Assembly: GCA_026182355.1 (NCBI GenBank)
Contig: JAPFBL010000034.1
Location: forward strand, 1,868,501-1,932,500
DNA: 64,000 nt
Source: Hermatobates lingyangjiaoensis
Taxonomy: Eukaryota; Arthropoda; Insecta; Hemiptera; Hermatobatidae
Direction of reading: 5' to 3'
The notes under the pieces are model-generated. The model saw only the letters and a list, made by a program, of their open reading frames with translations. It had not been told where the DNA came from and ran no database searches. Below are positions 34,126-43,750 of the stretch, in pieces (position 1 is the stretch's first letter; each line of letters opens with the position of its first letter). The position numbers and the translations under genes are program-made.

Positions 34126-34164
34126 AGTGTATTTCGGCAGTAGTCCTCTTTTAAGTATATCGTA

Positions 34165-34557
34165 TTAATTTTATAGTAGCAGATTCTGCATTTACAATTT
34201 TTCTACTTATAGCTTCTATTTTTCTCACGATCTTCTTTTGTGCTAGTGGCAATTGCCAAAGCAAGCTGGCATAAGTCATTCAGAAGGCGAGAACACTGAA
34301 AAACACTTCAGTAGATAATGTGAAGTGTTCAACTTGACGATGACCCACGTGGCCCAGAGCTTGTCATATTAGTTTACTTTAGTTTAGTAGTTAATTAAAT
34401 ATAGATATTCCCTAGTGATGAGTTTTTTAGTGTTCTAGCATTCAATATTTCTTATGCTAGCTTGCTTTGGCAATTACCAAAAAAACAAAAGAAGATCCTG
34501 AGAAAAATAGAAGCTATAAGTAGAAAAATGGTGAATGCAGAATTTGCTATCAAATTC
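34165..34557. repeat. Inverted repeat with PLE-associated coding remnants
   Basis: Arms at about 34165-34275 and 34450-34557 are reverse complements over about 105 bases. The plus arm encodes KIEAISRKMVNAEFAIKFN, related to the peptide at 32380-32468. The 175-base spacer contains a possible mutated ribozyme-like segment (TTGACGATGACCC to GAGCTTGTC, 34332-34364). A short (TA)n follows the right arm at 34558-34572. Confidence 0.65.
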
Positions 34558-34572
34558 AATATATATATATAT

Positions 34573-35168
34573 GCACATAAGAAAACAGTATGTACTTTTC
34601 TATAAATTGTAAATCCCTTTTTTATTTATGTGACGTAGTGGCTAATCGTAAAAGAACTGCCATTAAAATGATGGGCAAATTCACCTATAGTGCGATTTTC
34701 AATAGTCTGAAATTAATGTAAATAAAACATGAGATGGTTAATCAATGAAACAAAACGAAGGATGAGTAATTTTGATGGTTTCAATTAGAGTGACTAATCA
34801 TCGGTCGATGCCGTGACATAGATCTATCAGGGTCATTTCTAAACTCTTATCAGTGAATTACTGCTGCTTATGACAATAGAAGATTACTACCTACTAATAC
34901 AATGTTTGGTTAATCTTGGACCTATCAAATTATTGTAGAGCACTAATATTTATGCAACTATCGACTTTCTAGGTAAAATAGGTAATATATCTTGGCGTTC
35001 ATTGTTTTCTTAGCAGACCCATCTGTGAAGTAGGGCTGTCCTGTGTTCGGTTCTTGTGGGATGATTGAAGTGACCACGGATAAATGATCTGTTTAATGAT
35101 TAATCTGTCTTGCCAGCGGCAGGTCAGATTAGCAGCTGCCGCAATCGTCACTATTCTCTCAAACCAAC

Positions 35169-35170
<2 letters not shown>
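34573..35170. other. No gene seen
   Basis: Non-coding sequence up to a (TA)n tract. The segment 35010-35160 is less AT-rich and carries no identifiable frame. Confidence 0.4.

Positions 35171-35216
<46 letters not shown>
35171..35216. repeat. (AT)n microsatellite
   Basis: Forty-six bases of pure AT, the left boundary of an inverted PLE pair. Confidence 0.95.
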
Positions 35217-35224
<8 letters not shown>

Positions 35225-35425
35225 TCAATGTACATAAAGAAACAAAGAGAAACTGAAAACACATACTTACAGTCTCTAATTTTCTGTTGAACCCTCTGTT
35301 ATCTCTCCTGAAGACGGTTCAACCGAAAATTAGAGACTGTAAATTTGTGTTTTTAATTTCTCTATGTTTCTTTATGTACATTGAAGTGTATTTGTCCATT
35401 TCGGATCGTATTTTCATCAAAAAAG
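35217..35425. mobile_element. PLE 3'-end inverted pair
   Basis: Minus arm (35222-35290) and plus arm (35291-35425) carry the same 3' tail head to head. The plus arm runs from the ribozyme-like motif to CGGATCGTATTTTCATC and a (TA)n run. Confidence 0.8.
35304..35336 (+). ncRNA. Hammerhead-like ribozyme motif
   Basis: TCTC (35304-35307), CTGAAGA (35308-35314), extra C, GGTTCAACC giving a 3-bp stem II with a TCA loop, GAAA (35325-35328), AATT stem III, A at the cleavage position and GAGA (35333-35336) pairing with TCTC. Identical to 62080-62112. Confidence 0.65.
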
Positions 35426-35452
35426 TATATATATATATATATATATATATAT
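35426..35452. repeat. (TA)n microsatellite
   Basis: Follows the PLE tail immediately. Confidence 0.9.
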
Positions 35453-35575
35453 GTTTTGTTGTACGACCTTTGTACTGTGGCATGAATTAATTTCATTGTC
35501 CATCTTTCAAGTTTTCTCACCTTTGTTTTAAATATTTCTGGTATTAAATATACTAGTTCTCCAAATGCTTTATTT

Positions 35576-35622
35576 TTTATAACTCACATGTTTCGGACTC
35601 CTTCACCGTCTTCTGAGTTAAT
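35576..35622 (-). ncRNA. Degenerate hammerhead-like motif
   Basis: On minus: TAACTC, AGAAGA in place of CTGAAGA, an extra C, a GG...CC stem II, GAAA, CATGT and GAGTTA. TAACTC/GAGTTA is a perfect 6-bp outer stem. The missing TG of the core makes activity unlikely. Confidence 0.45.
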
Positions 35623-35849
35623 CATATTTATAAAAAATAAACTTATTCCTACTAACTACCACTACATAAACTATACATTTCTTAAATTAACACTATAATC
35701 TTCCATAACATCCAAAAGTAATTCTATCACCAAAATATAAATTTTGTTTGGAGCAGTTTTAGCCACCTGTCATAATCAGGTGTACCACTTAACTTCATAA
35801 AATGTCTCTAGGTTCCATCTGTTGGGACCAAGATTGAAGACCCAAAACA

Positions 35850-35923
35850 CAACTGAATTGCTTGTTATGGTGTTTAAAGATCTTAATCCCCTGTTTCTAT
35901 TTCTTATTGTGGTTTATCATTGA

Positions 35924-35924
<1 letters not shown>
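35850..35924 (+). mobile_element. TGACGA-family fragment
   Basis: Contains TGCTTGTTATGGTG, AAAGATCTTAATC and TTTCTTATTGTGGTTTATCA, then a (TA)n run. The 5' half of the core is lost. Confidence 0.6.

Positions 35925-35971
<47 letters not shown>
35925..35971. repeat. (TA)n microsatellite
   Basis: Forty-seven bases of TA repeats. Confidence 0.95.
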
Positions 35972-35974
<3 letters not shown>

Positions 35975-36401
35975 GAAATATCACAGAAAAATCATATATA
36001 TAAACATCTTTATCAGTTCCACAAAGATAGTGAATAAGATTTTTATTAGAAATAGATCATATTTCTCGATTGAATTTCTCTCATGGAATGACCGTCTTCA
36101 AAACATATCTATTATTAAAATAAAACGGGAAGTGAATATTATATTGTTATAAGAAAACAACAGTAAAATTTATTTGATTCCACTTTAGAATTTTAAAGCT
36201 ACTTATTTAAGAAGAAATGGCATATACATCTGGGATTGTATGACAGATTATAATGAAATAGATTATATAATCAGTCTTAGGTTAAACAACAAAATACTGT
36301 TGTATCAGCAACTTGTGTGATCACTTCTCCTAAATGTTACTTCTATGAATGTTACATTTGTGCGTGTTTTCATGTGATTGTTATTTCTGAATAAGACCTC
36401 T

Positions 36402-36600
36402 GTAATGTTAGTAATAAATGTGACCTCTGTGAAGGTTTTTCTGAATAATGACTCTGTGAATGTTAGTCATAAATGTAACTTCTTTGAAGGTTTTTCTGAA
36501 TGTTAGTCATAAATGTGACTTCTGTGATGGTTTCTCTGAATAATACGTTTGTGAATGTTAGTCATAAATATGACTTCTGTGAAAGTTTTTATGAATAGTA
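36402..36600. repeat. Minisatellite of about four units
   Basis: Units begin AATGTTAGT(C/A)ATAAAT at about 36404, 36459, 36499 and 36554 and continue TGACTTCTGTGAAGGTTTTT. Unit lengths alternate between 55 and 40 bases because the TGAATAATGACTCTGTG segment is missing from the second. No coding frame. Confidence 0.75.
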
Positions 36601-36844
36601 TTTCTTTCTGTGTTTTACGTGAATACTATTCTTAATGTTATTTCCCAGTAAACTTGCTTGAAATTTAGTTCTGAATGTAACTTATATGAATGAAGTCCTC
36701 CAATTAATTTTCTATGAGTAATATTTTTGAGTGTTACTTGTACAAACAAAATTTCGGAATTATACAGTCTTATTTCTGTTCCTGTATCATTTTATTTAAA
36801 AACATCTGTAACTAACTAATATTTGTGTTCTAATGTAGTGCGTT

Positions 36845-36903
36845 GTTTATATCATTAAAAATTTTATATGTGGAGACCATTTCATTAGATTTTTACCCTA
36901 CAA
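36845..36903 (+). mobile_element. 3' tail of palindrome-family PLE unit
   Basis: ATGTGGAGACCATTTCATTA followed by GATTTTTACCCTACAAT matches the right arm of 52146-52425 without its ribozyme-like part. Confidence 0.65.
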
Positions 36904-37384
36904 TAATATTTGTGTTTTATTAAGACCATAATTTACTCATAGAATAGATAGTAGGTATTTTAAATTACTTTAAGAAGAGGTGATTAATTTCCAAAAACCA
37001 TTTTAACCTGATCATCTGAACAAACTGGCTTAAACTAGATTATGAAGTTGTAGAAAATCAGCAAAGTTTTTTTATTTTTGTTCCCATTTTAAAAATAAAT
37101 TATTTTTCAGTCCCTAGGCTGTACAGTGAAAGAAAGTGTTCATTCTAATGATTCCTGAAATATAACAATTATATTTCGTAATTATTGTTTCATACTGAAC
37201 TATTAATGAAAAAAGAAGTTTTTTTTTACAACTTTATAATAATAAAAAACATTATCTCTGACTTGCATAAATATTTGGATATTTCATAAATTTTTTGGAA
37301 ACAAATACCTTCCTTAATATGTCATAAAAAGGATTTGAATACATTAATAGGATTTAAAATGTATTTAGCTGTATTCTTACAATA

Positions 37385-37425
37385 TTCATGGTTTAAGGAA
37401 GGAATTCATGGTTTAAGGAAGGAGT
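37385..37425. repeat. Tandem 20-bp duplication
   Basis: ATTCATGGTTTAAGGAAGGA occurs twice in direct succession. Confidence 0.85.
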
Positions 37426-37540
37426 TTTTGCATTTCTTCTATAGAGTAAGTTACAAAATGTTCTTCAATACACTCTAATGAGACTTTGAATGTATAAACA
37501 GGTTTTGATTTGTTCTGGTTTGATTGTTATTATTACTTTA

Positions 37541-38290
37541 CTATAAGTAAAGTATAGTGATCGTGAAAAAATTCGATCTCGAGATTTTGACGGAATTACA
37601 TGTTTTGAGGTACCAAAAGTCGTTTTATGACGTTTTTACGATGATGTCTGTGTGAGTGTGGGTGGGTGGGTGGGTGGGTGCGTGTGTGTTAGCATTGCTT
37701 GTTACCACGCTACGGTCCAGAATCTTTGATGGATCAAGTTGATATTTTACACAAAAATGGGCCCCATTTAGACGAAGATCCCTATTGTTTGGGAAGAATT
37801 ATGCATGATGGGAAAGTCACTTTTTTTGCCCAAAAACCGTTTTTTTTAAAACATTTATTTCTCCTAAACTGATAACCCTACAGTTTTGAAATTTTGACAT
37901 TATCTTTAAGGTTACAAATGGAACAAACGAAAAATATATTCAGAATTTTAAAACAACAGGAAATATTTTTTTTTCAAGAAAATACACAAATTTTGACTTA
38001 TAATTCAATCTCAAACCTTGTGAGAGCGATACAAGCCATACTGTTTAACGGACAAGAATGAAACTATGCCTACAAATAGAACATTTATGGCAAATGAGTT
38101 GAGATATTTTTTTTTGAAATTACTTTCGCTAAAGGGGCGTTACAGTACGATTTGTGTTTTCAGAAAATGATTTTTTGACGCTAAACGGCTCGTTAAAAAA
38201 AAATGAAAATTTGACCAAAAATGGAACAAAAAATTAGCAATTCATAAAAAAAACTCATGAAGTTTCAATTACGGGAAAGAGCAATAACGA
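37541..38290. repeat. Candidate dispersed repeat
   Basis: Begins with a palindrome (TACTTTACTATAAGTAAAGTA) and a CGATCTCGAGATTTTGACGG segment, then (GGGT)n, then a less AT-rich stretch with GGGCCCC. Its texture differs from its surroundings and I suspect a dispersed repeat, but I see no second copy in this window and no coding sequence. Confidence 0.35.
37660..37678 (+). other. Potential G-quadruplex (GGGT)n
   Basis: Five consecutive GGG runs separated by single T bases satisfy the strictest quadruplex pattern. Confidence 0.7.
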
Positions 38291-40019
38291 TATAAAAACT
38301 GTTTGTTTATTCGAGACTAAGAGATCACCTGCTATACTTGTCGAATTTTTTGTATTTTTTTACATTGTTTACATTGACTTAGAAATTTTTTGAGCGAATC
38401 CACTGAGATAAAATTGATGTTTCTAATGGAAAAATGAAAATATATTATTGACTTATAAGAGATGTAAGAGGAATAATATTGTGCAGGTAAATGATAAACA
38501 CTCATTAAAAAAAAATTCGTATATATGTTATTTGACAAAGGGGAAGGAAAATGATCTTATTAAATACTAAGAAGCCATAAAATTCCCAGTATAATAATTC
38601 TGTTAAAAACCAAAAATGTAAAAGATAATTCAAAATTGAAATCTTTCGTTTAGAGATTAATAACTGTAATTATCGTACATCTTTAATTAACAAATCACCT
38701 TAAAACAACATTTTCTTCGCTGTTTAAGAAGTTTTTCAGAGAAAAAAAGAGTATTTTACTGTTTCAAGTTTGAAAATTTTACATTAATATTCAATGTAGA
38801 AGGATGTCAAGTAAACGATGTAAGAAATCTACTGGCTATTTGAACAATAGCCATGTTCTCTTGTGGGATACTATTTCGTTTCAAGAAATGTTCACTTTGG
38901 TTTTTCAAAAATGTTATTACTGCTGTAGTTATACTAATGAAATTATTTGCAAATAATAAATTATTTGTGATGTACAAAAATAAGCTTATAAATTGATATG
39001 TCCTTCAATCACTATCTGTACTACCTCAGGAATGACAGGCTAATAATTATATCCCATTTAGATGTTTACGTTATGCTTAAATGAGACGTTATGTTTTATA
39101 TACTCAAGAAATTTGACATTAAGTTACTTATAGTAAAGTAGAGTGTAGGCCACTCCAGATTTTTTTTATTGATTTACTGTTAGTACATTTAGTATTTATT
39201 GTAACAGATGGCATTGCATTCATAAACACTTCTTATGTGCTCTTTATAATGCAATATTGCATATAATATTCGCTAAACCTATGATTGTTAATATTAGTTA
39301 TGAACAGACATTGGATCAAATGCTTATTTATAAACAATTTATGCATTGATGAATTGGTTTTGAATGCGTTTTGACCATTATTCCTTTTATTGTTGTATAT
39401 TTTGTACTTAGCACCAACTATTCCAGTGCTGGTAAAAAACGTTACCAATTACCCAATTTTGTCATGACCATAATTGATAGTAACTACTATATTATAAGTG
39501 TGAACAGTAAATCCATAACCTTATAAAATGTATAATAAAAACAAGCCTTTATTGATAAGCAGAAAAAAGACAATATATTAAAATAAACTGTTAAAACGAA
39601 TTTAATTAGATTCTAAAATATTAATATCCAATTAAGATTAAAATGATCATATCCGTTTAATAGCAGTAATATTTACTTTGGCATTATTAATTATATTTTC
39701 AACATTATTTTCTCCATAACGAGAGTGAGGTTCTCTATAGTTTCATATCACGATATTGTGCTTTTATAGGAGATTAATGCCATGAATATTTTATCAGTAA
39801 ACTGTAGGGGTTTTTTTTTTCACTTCGAACAGATATATTTGGTCACCGAAGTTCACTTTTTTCTCTCTACAAAATATATGTTTGTCGACATTTTATTTAG
39901 AGGGAAATTCCGTCAAATTTATAACAGTCATATAACTCATAATTGTTTCCTTCATAGAAATTATTTACTTCTTCATTCAACGAAATTCTCAGGACATTAT
40001 TAAACAATATTCAAAAATA

Positions 40020-40024
<5 letters not shown>
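38291..40024. other. No gene seen
   Basis: AT-rich non-coding sequence. Confidence 0.5.

Positions 40025-40060
<36 letters not shown>
40025..40060. repeat. (TA)n microsatellite
   Basis: TA run at the edge of a degraded PLE-derived unit. Confidence 0.9.
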
Positions 40061-40061
<1 letters not shown>

Positions 40062-40195
40062 CTTAAAATTAATTGTGACACATAGAAAGACACGTAACAG
40101 TTATACTCACTTTTCAATATGTTGACCGTTACAAAACTTTGACTGTCATCCCATCGTCAATTCTTCAAATACAAACCACAACTCCAAATAGATAT
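40061..40195 (-). mobile_element. Degraded PLE-derived unit
   Basis: On minus it ends ATTGAAAAGTGAGTATAACTG and ACGTGTCTTTCTATGTGTCA, matching the 42612-42745 unit downstream of its core. The core itself is scrambled (ATTGACGATGGGATGACAGT). Confidence 0.55.
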
Positions 40196-40734
40196 AAATC
40201 CATACTTCATTTCCCTTATAAGTAACTAATATTGGTTTCAATTTTTTTATTATTAAATGTCAGTTCAAAATCGGGTACACGATTGAAAACTTTTCTAATT
40301 GATTGTCATAAGCCCTCAATATCAATAAATTTAAAATAATTTTTTTTTTTAGATTCCAATTCAGCGTTATTATCATTGGAATGTTCTGGATGTTTCTTAT
40401 ATATCTAAACTAATAACATTTAATTAATGACTAAGTAATATTGAAATAATTTATTTTGAGTGTAGTTCAATTTTTTGTTCACAGTATGAGGAGAGTGATG
40501 CTTTCGGATTTTTCCAGCACTGGTTGGTTTTTTATACAATCGGCTAAGATATTGCCATTTTGACCTCATAACATTTACAAATAAATATGACAGATTTCCA
40601 TCTTTATCTACTTCACAAGTAAATTACAGACGATTGTGAAAGGGATTAAACATATTCAACACATCTCTTCCTCTTTCAATAAATGTGAACTCTTGTGTAT
40701 ATATATAAAACAGTTAAAAATTGAAGATAGGTAG

Positions 40735-40828
40735 CACACAAAGTAATGAAACCCACTTACAAACTCATATTTTGTCTTCAGGGGAAAAGAGAAAGGGAGA
40801 CCAAGCACGTTGTAGACGCAACCGTAAG
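40735..40828 (-). mobile_element. PLE-derived unit (GGATTACCC family), truncated
   Basis: On minus, CTTACGGTTGCGTCTACAAC, CGTGCTTGGTCTCCC and CCTGAAGACAAAATATGAG. The stem II half and GAAA are deleted. A (TA)n run forms its edge. Confidence 0.65.
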
Positions 40829-40850
40829 TATATATATATATATATATAAA

Positions 40851-41017
40851 AAGATTTCACATAAACACGTAAAATAACAATCAATGATCCAACCACAATA
40901 AGAAAATGGGAAAGCAAGACTAAGATCTTTCAACCGTAACAAGCCGTCTTCGTCAGAGTCAAAAACCCAACTGGAAAGATCTTAGTCTTGCTTCCCATTT
41001 TCTTATTGTGGTTTGAT

Positions 41018-41020
<3 letters not shown>
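40851..41020. mobile_element. PLE-derived inverted pair (TGACGA family)
   Basis: The minus arm (40851-40971) contains an intact ribozyme-like motif at 40918-40960. The plus arm begins inside the core at GAAAGATCTTAGTC (40975) and so lacks CTGACGA. (TA)n runs lie on both sides. Confidence 0.75.
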
Positions 41021-41052
<32 letters not shown>

Positions 41053-41088
41053 ATTTCACATAAACACGTTATATATATATATATATAT
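41021..41088. repeat. (AT)n runs with a partial unit end between them
   Basis: Two AT tracts (41021-41049 and 41070-41088) enclose AAGATTTCACATAAACACG, the first bases of the inverted TGACGA-family unit. The unit end and its AT tract have been duplicated in tandem. Confidence 0.85.
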
Positions 41089-41155
41089 AAAGATTTCACA
41101 TAAACACGTGAAACAACAATCAATGATCAAACCACAATAAGAAATGGGAAAACAA

Positions 41156-41198
41156 GACTAAGATCTTTCAACCGTAATAAGCGGTCTTCGTCAGAGTC
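41156..41198 (-). ncRNA. Hammerhead-like ribozyme motif
   Basis: On minus: GACT, CTGACGA, extra A, GACCG/CGGTT stem II, GAAA, AGATCT, T, AGTC. All elements are intact. Confidence 0.7.
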
Positions 41199-41229
41199 AA
41201 AAACCCATGACTTCAGTTTGTGGGTTTTT

Positions 41230-41272
41230 GACTCTGACGAAGACCGCTTGTTACGGTTGAAAGATCTTAGTC
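41230..41272 (+). ncRNA. Hammerhead-like ribozyme motif
   Basis: Same intact motif on plus, 31 bases from its inverted partner. The two would compete for pairing in a read-through transcript. Confidence 0.7.
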
Positions 41273-41303
41273 TTGTTTTCCCATTTCTTATTGTGGTTTG
41301 ATC

Positions 41304-41334
<31 letters not shown>

Positions 41335-41373
41335 ATATATATATATTATTATATATATATATATTATTATATA
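41304..41373. repeat. (TA)n microsatellite with interruptions
   Basis: Seventy bases of TA repeats broken by TTA phase changes, between two PLE-derived pairs. Confidence 0.9.
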
Positions 41374-41377
41374 AGAG

Positions 41378-41566
41378 TTCAATGTAGAAAAAGTAACATC
41401 GAGAAATTAAAAGCACACATTTACAGTCTCTATAATTTGGTTTAAACCGTCTTTAGGAGACGGAAAATTAGAGACTGTAAGGGTGTGTGTTTAATTTTCT
41501 CTTTGTTTCTTTTTCTACATTGAACAATATTTGTCCACTTCGGATCGTATTTCCAAACGAAAAAGT
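41378..41566. mobile_element. PLE 3'-end inverted pair, mutated
   Basis: The minus arm (41378-41458) has CTAAAGA for CTGAAGA. The plus arm (41459-41566) starts GACGGAAAATTAGAGACTG, has lost the first core strand and ends at the CGGATCGTATTTCC tail. Confidence 0.7.
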
Positions 41567-41574
41567 ATATATAT

Positions 41575-41945
41575 GTTGAAAATAAAATATGAAATTGGGA
41601 AAAAAAGGCTAAGATCTGTCAACCGTAAAAAGCCGAAAGCGGTCTTCGTTATAGTCAAAACTCAAAGGGAGCCAAAGCTGTAGAAAAATATGTTTTGGTG
41701 TAGGGAAGAGTGGGAGGCAAGAGAAGTATTTTAACGGGTGTAAATTACAGGTAAAGACCAATAACTCAGGAAGGGGATGTTGAAGTAAACAAAAGAGTAC
41801 AGGAAGAAATAAGTAACAAACTATTTAAAAGCCGTCTCTTGCCTCCCACCCTTATCAACCCCACACCATATGTTTCTACGGCTTAGGCTTCAGCTGAGTT
41901 TTGACTTTGACGATTGTTCTTTCTCATCCCTTTTATATAAAACTG
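41575..41945. mobile_element. Nested inverted repeat with TGACGA-family remnants
   Basis: A degraded minus unit (41600-41680, with CGGTCTTCGTTATAGTC) is followed by an inverted repeat with arms around 41665-41735 and 41823-41890 sharing GGGAGGCAAGAG and its complement. The right end (TTTTGACTTTGACGATTG) is a mutated plus core. Confidence 0.55.
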
Positions 41946-41965
41946 AAATATATACAACTTTTAAA

Positions 41966-41970
<5 letters not shown>

Positions 41971-42007
<37 letters not shown>
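41971..42007. repeat. (TA)n microsatellite
   Basis: Thirty-seven bases of TA. Confidence 0.95.
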
Positions 42008-42012
<5 letters not shown>

Positions 42013-42075
42013 TGGCAAAAAGTTGATTCCATATATTTACCCTAACAAAACTCCGAGAGGAAGAAAAAGTGTTGT

Positions 42076-42101
42076 TATATATATATATATATATATATAT
42101 A
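42076..42101. repeat. (AT)n microsatellite
   Basis: Abuts the inverted unit on its right. Confidence 0.9.
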
Positions 42102-42236
42102 CGAGTTCAAAAATCAAGAAGAGTAACCCACAGAGAGTAAGGAAATACACTTACAGACTCAAATTTTTGGGGTAATCCGTCTTCAGGAGAAAAGAAAAAG
42201 GGACACCAAGCACGTTGTAGACGCAACGGCAAGTAA
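42102..42236 (-). mobile_element. PLE-derived unit (GGATTACCC family)
   Basis: On minus: GGGTTACTTGCCGTTGCGTC, CGTGCTTGGTGTCCC, CTCCTGAAGACGGATTACCC, then CAAAA in place of GAAA, and the CTTCTTGATTTTTGAACTCG end at the (TA)n edge. Closest to 8500-8632 and 62251-62400. Confidence 0.75.
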
Positions 42237-42260
42237 CCCGTTACTATTTATCTATATATA

Positions 42261-42445
42261 AAGATTTCACATAAACACGTGAAATAACAATCAATGATCA
42301 AACCACAATAAGAAATGGGAAAACAAGACTAAGATCTTTCAATCGAACAAGCGGTCTTCGTCAGAGTCGAAAACCCGACTGCTTAGAACCCAAACAACCC
42401 AAGATCTTAGTCTTGTTTTCCCATTTCTTATTGTGGTTTGATCAT

Positions 42446-42448
<3 letters not shown>
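42261..42448. mobile_element. PLE-derived inverted pair (TGACGA family)
   Basis: The minus arm (42261-42379) holds a nearly complete ribozyme-like motif at 42327-42368. The plus arm (42401-42448) is only the tail from AAGATCTTAGTC onward. Confidence 0.75.

Positions 42449-42478
<30 letters not shown>
42449..42478. repeat. (TA)n microsatellite
   Basis: Separates two different PLE-derived unit families. Confidence 0.9.
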
Positions 42479-42480
<2 letters not shown>

Positions 42481-42594
42481 TCGTTATCAGCCTTTGGAGC
42501 GATTCACTTCTTTTCCTGAAGACGAGGACATCGAAATATAGTAGTGAGTTCAGTGGTTTCCTTTCTATGTGTTTTCTTTCTTTAAATTCTAGTT
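42479..42594 (+). mobile_element. PLE-derived unit (GAGGACATC family)
   Basis: Almost identical to 8674-8786, and likewise bounded by (TA)n on both sides. Confidence 0.8.
42503..42548 (+). ncRNA. Hammerhead-like motif, weak stem II
   Basis: TTCACT pairs with AGTGAG (one G-T pair at the end) as distal stem I around CTGAAGA (42516-42522), GAGGACATC and GAAA (42533-42536). Confidence 0.5.
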
Positions 42595-42611
42595 TATATA
42601 TATATATATAC
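42595..42611. repeat. (TA)n microsatellite
   Basis: Short TA tract between two units. Confidence 0.9.
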
Positions 42612-42745
42612 GTATTAGTTGACTGTCGTCCCTCCGTCAATTCACTTCTTCTCCTGAGGACGACCGCCATTACGGTCGAAATATTGAAAAGTGAGTCTTT
42701 GTTGTGTTTCTGTTTATTTGTCACTGCTTATTTTAATTGTATATA
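42612..42745 (+). mobile_element. PLE-derived unit (GACCG/CGGTC family)
   Basis: Starts GTATTAGTTGACTGTCG, contains a well-paired ribozyme-like motif, and ends GTTTATTTGTCACTGC followed by AT-rich sequence. Relatives lie on minus at 40061-40195, 46010-46055 and 46410-46600. Confidence 0.75.
42641..42695 (+). ncRNA. Hammerhead-like ribozyme motif, strong stem II
   Basis: Distal stem I TTCACTT/AAGTGAG, CTGAGGA (42654-42660), extra C, stem II GACCG/CGGTC (5 perfect pairs, loop CCATTA), GAAA (42678-42681), ATAT minimal stem III, and T at the cleavage position. Confidence 0.7.
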
Positions 42746-42750
42746 TGTAT

Positions 42751-42894
42751 ATGCGTTTAAAAAATGAATGTCCGATTTCACACTATTTAATTTGTTACAA
42801 AATATTTCTAAAACTTTTTAAAGGTTTAGAAAATTAGGAACATTTTCTAACAAATTAAATAGTGTAAAATTGGACATTCATTTTTTAAACGCAT
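42751..42894. mobile_element. Fold-back element
   Basis: Arms 42751-42802 and 42841-42894 are near-perfect reverse complements of about 52 bases (outer end ATGCGTTTAAAAAATGAATG) around a 38-base spacer. There is no ribozyme-like core. It could be a small fold-back MITE; no clear target duplication. Confidence 0.6.
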
Positions 42895-42958
42895 GTATCC
42901 AAGAAGGACTGCTCCCAGCTTTTACCAACGTTAGAACTTATGATCCAGCAGTAAGAAA

Positions 42959-42980
42959 ATATATATATATATATATATAT
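42959..42980. repeat. (AT)n microsatellite
   Basis: Abuts the inverted unit on its right. Confidence 0.9.
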
Positions 42981-43112
42981 AAAGATTTCACATAAACACG
43001 TAAAATTACTATCAATGATCAAACCACAGTATGAAAATTGGAAAGCAAGACTAAGATCTTTCAACTGTAACAAGAGGTCTTCGTCAGAGTCGAAAACCCA
43101 ACCCTTTAGTTG
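42981..43112 (-). mobile_element. PLE-derived unit (TGACGA family)
   Basis: Single minus copy with a ribozyme-like motif at 43049-43091. GACT, CTGACGA, GAAA and AGTC are intact, and stem II is weakened. Confidence 0.75.
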
Positions 43113-43205
43113 GGAAATCACATGTATTCTCCTGATGACAAGACAGTCGAATATAATAGTAAGTTTCTGTGATTTTCGTTATGTGTTCTTTATGAATGTA
43201 GTCAT
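43113..43205 (+). mobile_element. PLE-derived unit (CTGATGACAAGACA family)
   Basis: CTCCTGATGACAAGACAGTC, GAATATAATAGTAAG and GTGATTTTCGTTATGTGTTC. The A to T change in GAAT breaks the core. A relative is at 44955-45070. Confidence 0.6.
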
Positions 43206-43554
43206 ATGTATACAAGTACAAGTTAATATATATAATGGTTATTTTTATTTAGACATTATCATTCAAATTCAAGCAGCTTCCACATTAATGTTAATGACGT
43301 TTATAGTAAACAATAAAGAAGAATTGGCCAAGGGAAACCATTGCGAACAGTTATATCTAAAACTAATGGCTCACTAACACATTGAACTTTTTGACTGAGT
43401 TATTTTGACAGCATTGGTTAGTCATAAGCTCAATAAGTAAAGGTGTTGGTCATAATGATGATGAGATTATGTTTTTCACAATAATCTGCTCCATTTAAAA
43501 CAAAATATGAGTATATTTGACTCTAGAATTTGATGAAAATTACATTTTGAATAT
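43206..43554. other. No gene seen
   Basis: Non-coding sequence between PLE-derived units. Confidence 0.45.
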
Positions 43555-43750
43555 TCTTAATAGACATGAACATTGTTATTACCACTGAGGTTAGTATGAT
43601 TAAGATTAGAAATAGGAAAAACCGTCTTACCTCGTAAGTTGATATCGAAGACGTTGGAGCGCTTTCGGATCTTGTCCATCTTCGTTCGCAACTCCATATA
43701 TAGCATATTCTTAATATGCTAATATTATTTATATGATACCATTTTTTCAT
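43555..43750 (-). mobile_element. Relative of the 16-kb palindrome unit
   Basis: On minus: GAGTTGCGAACGAAGATGGA, GATCCGAAAGCGCTCC, TTACGAGGTAAGACGG and an AACCTCAGTGGTAATAAC end matching 15940-15960. The ribozyme-like core (43651-43695) has ACGAAGA for CTGAAGA. Confidence 0.65.

Larger units (their letters stand above)
41091..41304. mobile_element. PLE-derived inverted pair, most perfect copy
   Basis: The minus arm (41091-41207) and plus arm (41221-41304) pair over about 85 bases with a 13-base spacer. Both arms carry the full ribozyme-like motif. The two arms differ by a single base within the motif (GCTTATTACGG against GCTTGTTACGG). Confidence 0.85.

Noticed and set aside
43015..43377. 120-codon plus frame
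   Set aside because: It runs through two different PLE-derived ribozyme-like units on opposite strands, so it cannot be a real gene.
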